Shown: positions 23,110 through 27,395 of the stretch, piece by piece
Position numbering within the stretch: the stretch's first letter is position 1
Layout of the letters: every line of letters begins with the position of its first letter
Origin: Limnoraphis robusta CS-951
GTDB taxonomy: Bacteria > Cyanobacteriota > Cyanobacteriia > Cyanobacteriales > Microcoleaceae
Assembly: GCF_000972705.2 (NCBI RefSeq)
Contig: NZ_LATL02000241.1
Span: forward strand, 1-27,395
Length of the DNA stretch: 27,395 nucleotides
Direction: 5' to 3'
The notes under the pieces: generated by a model
Databases searched by the model: none
Seen by the model: the letters and a program-made list of their open reading frames with translations, nothing else
Told to the model about the DNA's origin: nothing
Made by a program: the position numbers and the translations under genes

Positions 23110-24522
23110 ATGTCTCAGAAAAATGAAACCGCTATTTTAATTCTAGCTTTATTAATTACAGGAGGCTTGCTGGGTGCGGGTTATTGGGTATTCCTTAGAC
23201 CTCAATCTCCTTCGGAAAACCTCAGTCCTTCTCCAAATTCTGTTGATAATTCCTCTCAAAATTCTACCTCTAGTCAATCCGTTCAGAATTTAATCAGTCA
23301 GGGTGAACGAAGTTTGATGACTAATTCTTCCCCAGAAAAACAAGCGGGATTAACAGCTTTTTCGAGTGGAAAATATGATGATGCGATTGCACAGTTAGAA
23401 GCCTCACTTCAAAAAAATTCTAACGATCCAGAAACATTAATTTATTTGAATAATGCTCGGATTGGCAATGCAAAAGCGCATACAATTGCAGTAGCGGTTC
23501 CCATCGAAAATGTAGAGAATGTTGCTCAAGAGATTTTGCGAGGTGTCGCTCAAGTCCAAAATAAAGTTAATCAAACAGGAGGAATCAATGGAGTTCCTCT
23601 CAAGGTGATCATAGCCGATGATCAAAACAACTCAGAAACCGCTCAAAAAATAGCTGAAGAATTGGTTAAAAATAATGATATTATAGGCGTTGTCGGTCAC
23701 TTTTCGAGTGGTGTGACTTTAGCAACAGCACCAATTTATGAACAGGGTAAATTGGTTTTGATCTCGCCAACGAGTACCTCTGTTCGCCTGTCAACGGCTG
23801 GAGATTATCTATTTCGTACCGTACCCAGTGATCGCTTTGCAGGAAATCGATTAGCTCAATATTTGCGACAAAAACTTAACCGTCAAAAAGCAGTGGTTTT
23901 TGATAACAGTCAGAGTGAATATAGTCAGTCATTGAAAGAAGAATTTACAACAGCTCTTTATGGCGATGGCGGAGAAGTTGTGGATGTATTTGATCTCTCT
24001 GATTCTAACTTTAATGCGTTCAAAAGTATAGATGCAGCTTCTCAACAGGGAGTAGAAGTCATTGTACTCTTTCCTGATTCTGCTACCCTGGAAAAAGCAT
24101 TACAAGTCGTGCGAGTCAACCGTAAACAACTGCCAATTTTAGCGGGAGATGATCTTTATCAACTTGACACCTTGAAAGTTGGAGGCGATAGTGAAGGGGT
24201 AATCGTTGCAGTAGCTTGGCATATTCTTGCTAATCCCGATTCGGCTTTTAGACAAGAAGCGACTCAGCTTTGGAGAGGCGATGTCAACTGGCGGACAGCA
24301 ATGGCTTTTGATGCGACACAAGCGTTAATTGTGGCTATCCAACAGCAACCGGACCGTACAGGAGTACAACTTGCACTGTCGGAGTCTGGGTTCTCCGCAG
24401 AAGGCGCAACGGGTACGATCAAGTTCTTGCCTTCTGGCGATCGCAATCAAGCGGTACAATTAATCCAGGTGCAACCCGGAACTCGTTCAGGAGTTGGCTA
24501 CGATTTTGTCCCTCTGCCTTGA
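23110..24522 (+). CDS. Membrane-anchored periplasmic binding protein (Leu/Ile/Val-BP type)
   Basis: A 470-aa protein. It has one N-terminal membrane anchor (about 8-28), a Ser/Asn-rich linker (about 32-62), a TPR-like helical pair (about 76-115, AFSSGKYDDAIAQLEASLQK) and a type-1 periplasmic-binding fold (about 122-470) with TIAVAVPIENVENVAQEILR, GGINGVPLKVIIADDQ, VVGHFSSGVTLATAPIYEQG and RTAMAFDATQALIVAI. Such folds bind amino acids or similar ligands for ABC import. No permease or ATPase is beside it, and the upstream neighbour is a kinase, so signalling is likelier than transport. The ligand is unknown. The start sits 37 bp after the kinase stop. Confidence 0.88.
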   Translation: MSQKNETAILILALLITGGLLGAGYWVFLRPQSPSENLSPSPNSVDNSSQNSTSSQSVQNLISQGERSLMTNSSPEKQAGLTAFSSGKYDDAIAQLEASLQKNSNDPETLIYLNNARIGNAKAHTIAVAVPIENVENVAQEILRGVAQVQNKVNQTGGINGVPLKVIIADDQNNSETAQKIAEELVKNNDIIGVVGHFSSGVTLATAPIYEQGKLVLISPTSTSVRLSTAGDYLFRTVPSDRFAGNRLAQYLRQKLNRQKAVVFDNSQSEYSQSLKEEFTTALYGDGGEVVDVFDLSDSNFNAFKSIDAASQQGVEVIVLFPDSATLEKALQVVRVNRKQLPILAGDDLYQLDTLKVGGDSEGVIVAVAWHILANPDSAFRQEATQLWRGDVNWRTAMAFDATQALIVAIQQQPDRTGVQLALSESGFSAEGATGTIKFLPSGDRNQAVQLIQVQPGTRSGVGYDFVPLP

Positions 24523-24551
24523 AGGGTTGAGAAAATTCTTCCGTCACGGGG

Positions 24552-24580
24552 TTGACAAAACGAGAAAATCATATAACAAT
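24552..24580 (+). promoter_or_regulatory. Promoter of tRNA-Leu
   Basis: A perfect -35 TTGACA (24552-24557) is followed 16 bp later by TAACAAT (24574-24580), a reasonable -10. The tRNA begins 24 bp downstream. Confidence 0.6.
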
Positions 24581-24603
24581 AGAACATTGTGCAATTGAAT
24601 AAA

Positions 24604-24687
24604 GCGGAACTGGCGGAATTGGTAGACGCGCTAGATTCAGGTTCTAGTGTTCGCAAGGACTTCCGGGTTCAAGTCCCGGGTTCCGCA
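24604..24687 (+). tRNA. tRNA-Leu (anticodon CAG)
   Basis: An 84-nt type II tRNA. The acceptor GCGGAAC (24604-24610) pairs with GTTCCGC (24680-24686), with discriminator A 24687. The D-arm has GG-TAGAC. The anticodon stem CTAGA/TCTAG encloses TTCAGGT, giving anticodon CAG that reads CUG. It has the long variable arm of leucine tRNAs and T-arm CCGGG TTCAAGT CCCGG. CCA is not encoded. Confidence 0.95.
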
Positions 24688-24727
24688 TTTAACTGTCTTT
24701 TTTGTTCTGAGTCTGAAAATTGCTGAT

Positions 24728-25510
24728 ATGTTGAGCAGTGTTCAAAATCCTTTGGTAAAAGCGCTTCGTCAATTGCAGCGAACAAAGGGACGACGAGATC
24801 AACAATTATTTTTGTTAGAAGGAACGCATTTAATCGAAGAAGCAGTAGCGACGCAATATCCCCTAGAAACGGTTTGTTATACTCCCCAATGGCAAGATCG
24901 CTATCCTCTTGTTTTGCAGAGTGTTTGTAAAACAGCAACTCGCATCGAACAAGTCAACGAACGAGTCTTACAAGCGATCGCCACAACTGTTAACCCGGAT
25001 GGGATTATTGCTAGCGCTCCTCGCCCTCAACAAAATACGGTAGCCATTCAGCAGATTGGACTCGCACTAGAAACAGTACAAGATCCGGGTAATTTGGGAA
25101 CAATGATTCGCACGGCGGCGGCGGCGGGAGCAGATGGGTTGTGGTTGAGTGATGATAGTGTTGATCTCGATCATCCGAAGGTGTTACGAGCCTCAGCAGG
25201 TGCCTGGTTTCGACTACCGATGGCAGTTTGTTCAGATTTAAGCACTCAACTGTCTAGCGCTCAACAACAGGGCGTTCAGATCGTCGCGACTTTACCCGAT
25301 GCAGATTTAAGCTACTGGGAACTCGACTTTCAACAACCCACTTTGATTGTACTGGGAAACGAAGGCGCAGGTTTATCAGAAGCTTTGATTGCACAGGCGG
25401 ATCAGCACGTTCAAATTCCTTTATCTCGAGGAGTCGAATCATTAAACGTGGGGATTTGTGCGGCTTTGATGTTGTACGAAGCTCAACGACAGCACCACAA
25501 CCGAACTTGA
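24728..25510 (+). CDS. SpoU (TrmH)-family RNA methyltransferase
   Basis: A 260-aa knotted S-adenosylmethionine-dependent 2'-O-ribose methyltransferase of rRNA or tRNA. The N-terminal RNA-binding domain (about 1-95) has SSVQNPLVKALRQLQ and FLLEGTHLIEEAV. The three SPOUT motifs are present: DPGNLGTMIRTA (119-130), LIVLGNEGAGLS (206-217) and IPLSRGVESLNVGICAALML (230-249). The RNA target is not decidable. The open frame extends back into tRNA-Leu, so ATG 24728 is the sensible start; it begins 41 bp after the tRNA. The gene is convergent with the small coiled protein. Confidence 0.93.
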   Translation: MLSSVQNPLVKALRQLQRTKGRRDQQLFLLEGTHLIEEAVATQYPLETVCYTPQWQDRYPLVLQSVCKTATRIEQVNERVLQAIATTVNPDGIIASAPRPQQNTVAIQQIGLALETVQDPGNLGTMIRTAAAAGADGLWLSDDSVDLDHPKVLRASAGAWFRLPMAVCSDLSTQLSSAQQQGVQIVATLPDADLSYWELDFQQPTLIVLGNEGAGLSEALIAQADQHVQIPLSRGVESLNVGICAALMLYEAQRQHHNRT

Positions 25511-25523
25511 GATCCGCTTGTTG

Positions 25524-25781
25524 TTAAGAATCTGGGGATTGAGGAGATTTGTTTTGCAAATACTGATCAATATCTGCGATCGCATCCTCTAATGCAGACA
25601 GATCAATGGGTTCAGACGGTTGAGGTTGAGCTTTTTTCAACTTCTCTAAACGGGAGACAGGCGGGGGAGCGGGAGGTTCAGGAACAGGCTCTTTAAAGGC
25701 TTCTAGCAGTTGTTGTTCCAGCGAGTTCAAAAAGTTCTCAGCCGCATGACGGCGTAAATCTCGCTGCTTTTTCTCATCCAT
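25524..25781 (-). CDS. Small hypothetical protein with Pro-rich hinge
   Basis: An 85-aa charged protein: helix 1-33 (MDEKKQRDLRRHAAENFLNS, EQQLLEAF), a proline hinge (EPVPEPPAPPPVS, 35-47) and a second helix with LSALEDAIADIDQYLQNK. No family is recognised. ATG 25781 has AGGAG 10 nt upstream; the longer frame to TTG 25805 has none. Probably a soluble adaptor, but function is unknown. It is convergent with the RNA methyltransferase (13 bp apart), and a perfect 79-bp tandem duplication lies in its upstream region. Confidence 0.75.
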   Translation of the reverse strand: MDEKKQRDLRRHAAENFLNSLEQQLLEAFKEPVPEPPAPPPVSRLEKLKKAQPQPSEPIDLSALEDAIADIDQYLQNKSPQSPDS

Positions 25782-25881
25782 AATGGGGTGACTCCTATTC
25801 AACAAGGGTTAATTGACTGTGAGCTTAGGGATAACAATGTACAACTCAACCGAAAATTAGAGTTGAATGTACGCCTGTCAA

Positions 25882-26039
25882 TGGTACGATGACATGAACC
25901 ATCAGATTTCAGCTTCACCTGGGTTAAGGTATGCCCATACACTAACACTTACACCCCATTTGGTACGATGACATGAACCATCAGATTTCAGCTTCACCTG
26001 GGTTAAGGTATGCCCATACACTAACACTTACACCCCATT
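25882..26039. repeat. Perfect 79-bp tandem duplication
   Basis: 25882-25960 and 25961-26039 are identical over 79 bp (each starts TGGTACGATG and ends TACACCCCATT). No ORF of note is inside on either strand. It fills the middle of the 408-bp gap (25782-26189) between the ABC ATPase stop and the 85-aa gene, so it may carry doubled upstream regulatory sites for that gene. Perfect identity suggests a recent event. Confidence 0.95.
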
Positions 26040-26189
26040 GATGATAGACGAACCATGCCGCCATTTTGTGCAGTTTGACACATCAAAACTCTCAACTCTT
26101 TCAAGATGTCGCTAGAATTCACTTCCCTTTTTTACAAGCTTGAACGCCACTTTTCCGCATCAAGACCTTGTATTCTCAGTTTCTCGCTT

Positions 26190-26969
26190 TTAGAGAATTT
26201 GAGATAAGAATTTTTTCGTGCGTTCCTCTTTCGGATTGCTGAAAAAGGCTTCTGGAGTTCCTTCTTCAACCAACACCCCATCTGACATTAACACAACTCG
26301 ATCGGCAACTTCCCGCGCAAACCCAACTTCATGGGTGACACAAACCATCGTCATTCCCTCACTCGCTAGGGTTCGCATGACATCCAAAACTTCTCGCACC
26401 ATTTCCGGATCTAAAGCGGATGTCGGTTCATCAAATAACATAATTTTCGGCTGCATCGCTAACGCTCGTGCGATCGCTACCCGTTGCTGTTGACCGCCTG
26501 ATAACTGTCCGGGAAACTTTTTCGCCTGTTCTAGAATACCTACCCGTTCTAATAATTGTAAAGCAACTTCTTCGGCTTTTGCTTTCGGCCAGCGACGCAC
26601 CCAGATCGGTGCAAGGGTGACATTTTGTAAAATACTCAGATGGGGAAATAAGTTAAACTGTTGAAACACCATCCCCACTTCTCGGCGAATTTCTTCAATA
26701 TTCTTCAAGTCGTGAGAGAGGCTAATTCCATCGATGATAATACTTCCCTGCTGAAATTCTTCGAGGGCGTTAAACGTGCGAATAAAGGTTGATTTCCCTG
26801 AACCACTTGGCCCCATGATCACGACGACTTCCCCCCGTTTAACGGTGAGACTGACTCCTCGTAACGCATGAAAATGGTTTCCATACCATTTGTGAACGTC
26901 TGTTGCTACGATAGCGGCTTCATCAAGGGAGGATGGAGTAGAAGTTGTGTTTGTATAGGTTTTTGTCAT
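26190..26969 (-). CDS. Polar amino-acid ABC transporter ATP-binding protein (GlnQ/BgtA type)
   Basis: A 259-aa ABC ATPase that drives import of polar amino acids at the inner face of the membrane. Walker [10 protein letters not shown] (53-61), Q-loop [11 protein letters not shown], signature [15 protein letters not shown], Walker [13 protein letters not shown] and the H-loop VTHEVGFA are all intact. [13 protein letters not shown] is characteristic of the GlnQ/HisP group. A short N-terminal extension (about 1-18, TNTTSTPSS) precedes the domain. No permease or binding-protein gene adjoins it on either side in this window: 426 bp upstream are non-coding. In some cyanobacteria BgtA is likewise encoded apart from BgtB; this fits but is not proven. 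Confidence 0.93.
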   Translation of the reverse strand: MTKTYTNTTSTPSSLDEAAIVATDVHKWYGNHFHALRGVSLTVKRGEVVVIMGPSGSGKSTFIRTFNALEEFQQGSIIIDGISLSHDLKNIEEIRREVGMVFQQFNLFPHLSILQNVTLAPIWVRRWPKAKAEEVALQLLERVGILEQAKKFPGQLSGGQQQRVAIARALAMQPKIMLFDEPTSALDPEMVREVLDVMRTLASEGMTMVCVTHEVGFAREVADRVVLMSDGVLVEEGTPEAFFSNPKEERTKKFLSQIL

Positions 26970-27220
26970 CTTGGGTTAGGTTGATTTTTCAGAGTTGACG
27001 TTCAGTTGTTAATATTATCAAGGGTCTGTTGTCATTTGTCACAAACGACGAACAACCGCGTTGAGCAAAATCTTTTTAACATTTTGGATAGTCAAATTAG
27101 GTTCTGCTTTCTCCTTTTAATTGTATGCGCTTTTTTGTCTTTTCTGTCTGACCGATGAACTAACCAGATGGCTGATCACTCATCTTAGCCTAGTCGATTA
27201 TCCATGAACCTTTTCAATTT
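26970..27220. other. Non-coding region upstream of the ABC ATPase
   Basis: It should hold the minus-strand promoter of the ATPase. I see no ORF, no convincing promoter and no clear NtcA box (GTA-N8-TAC). On the plus strand it leads into a terminator-like hairpin, so a small plus-strand transcript could start here. Confidence 0.35.
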
Positions 27221-27246
27221 CACCCAAAATAAAAGGGTGTTTTTAT
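27221..27246 (+). terminator. Terminator-like hairpin on the plus strand
   Basis: CACCC (27221-27225) pairs with GGGTG (27235-27239) around a 9-nt A-rich loop, followed by TTTTTAT. It has the shape of an intrinsic terminator on the plus strand, yet no plus-strand gene lies upstream for about 1.7 kb. Confidence 0.5.
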
Positions 27247-27264
27247 GATTTTAGGTTGGTGACG

Positions 27265-27370
27265 GGCGGGTTTATTAATGTTTATTTTAGGTTAACCAAC
27301 ATCGTGACGAACCCGCCCCTACATTTAAGAAAATGCTGAAATCAGCAACCAGGGAGAGTAGGGGCGGGTT
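27265..27370. repeat. GGCGGGTT/AACCCGCC palindromic elements
   Basis: GGCGGGTT (27265-27272) and AACCCGCCCCTACA (27310-27323) are inverted arms. A further GTAGGGGCGGGTT arm lies at 27358-27370, and its partner is probably beyond the window. Same arms as at 911-1097 and 17787-17848. Confidence 0.75.
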
Positions 27371-27395
27371 CCGAAAAAATTGTTAAATCTAACAG

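Noticed and set aside
24647..24727. N-terminal extension of the RNA methyltransferase
   Set aside because: The extra 27 codons lie partly inside tRNA-Leu; the family begins at MLSSVQNP.
25882..26039. CRISPR array
   Set aside because: Only two directly adjacent identical 79-bp units, with no spacers and no cas genes.

Overview
The window reads as chromosomal DNA of a cyanobacterium, most likely a filamentous Oscillatoriales-type species. The evidence is many HIP1 octamers (GCGATCGC), two RbcR/Ycf30-type LysR regulators, a plant-like zeta-carotene isomerase, a TIGR03643 protein, a 4-Cys Ser/Thr kinase, an SLH-domain protein, IS200/IS605 tnpB and dispersed GGCGGGTT...AACCCGCC palindromes. Species cannot be fixed by eye. 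I see no prophage, CRISPR array or rRNA.

Layout. 1-3.3 kb: 3' part of cysteine synthase, a 49-codon small ORF, a 129-bp tandem duplication running into the 3' end of a GT-B-like glycosyltransferase, a YbjN-type protein and a nuclease/transposase tail remnant. 3.3-9.4 kb: an exported EEP-fold phosphohydrolase divergent from an alpha/beta hydrolase, a degenerate FmdB-type zinc ribbon, an unrecognised 219-aa protein, TspO, a frameshifted gene and Xaa-Pro aminopeptidase. 9.5-11.2 kb: an intact tnpB element without tnpA, two strong stem-loops and the decayed 5' end of a second tnpB. 11.2-17.2 kb: an SLH surface protein, then a minus-strand run of dynamin-like GTPase, coiled-coil protein and patatin lipase. 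17.5-21.5 kb: a TIGR03643 protein, thioredoxin and Z-ISO (minus), and two tandem rbcR-like genes. 21.7-24.5 kb: a membrane-anchored zinc-ribbon kinase followed by a membrane-anchored periplasmic binding protein. 24.6-27.4 kb: tRNA-Leu(CAG), a SpoU-type RNA methyltransferase, a small coiled protein, a perfect 79-bp tandem duplication and a polar amino-acid ABC ATPase with no permease beside it.

Working together. Three groups look functional as units. Dynamin + coiled-coil partner + patatin (12.6-17.2 kb) resembles the E. coli yjdA/crfC-yjcZ pair with a lipase added, suggesting membrane remodelling. Kinase + ligand-binding protein (21.7-24.5 kb) could form a split extracytoplasmic sensor. Z-ISO + thioredoxin, divergent from tandem RbcR paralogs (18-21.5 kb), suggests redox or light control. 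All three links are inferred from layout and motifs. The rest is mostly ordinary cyanobacterial housekeeping with visible repeat activity and gene decay.
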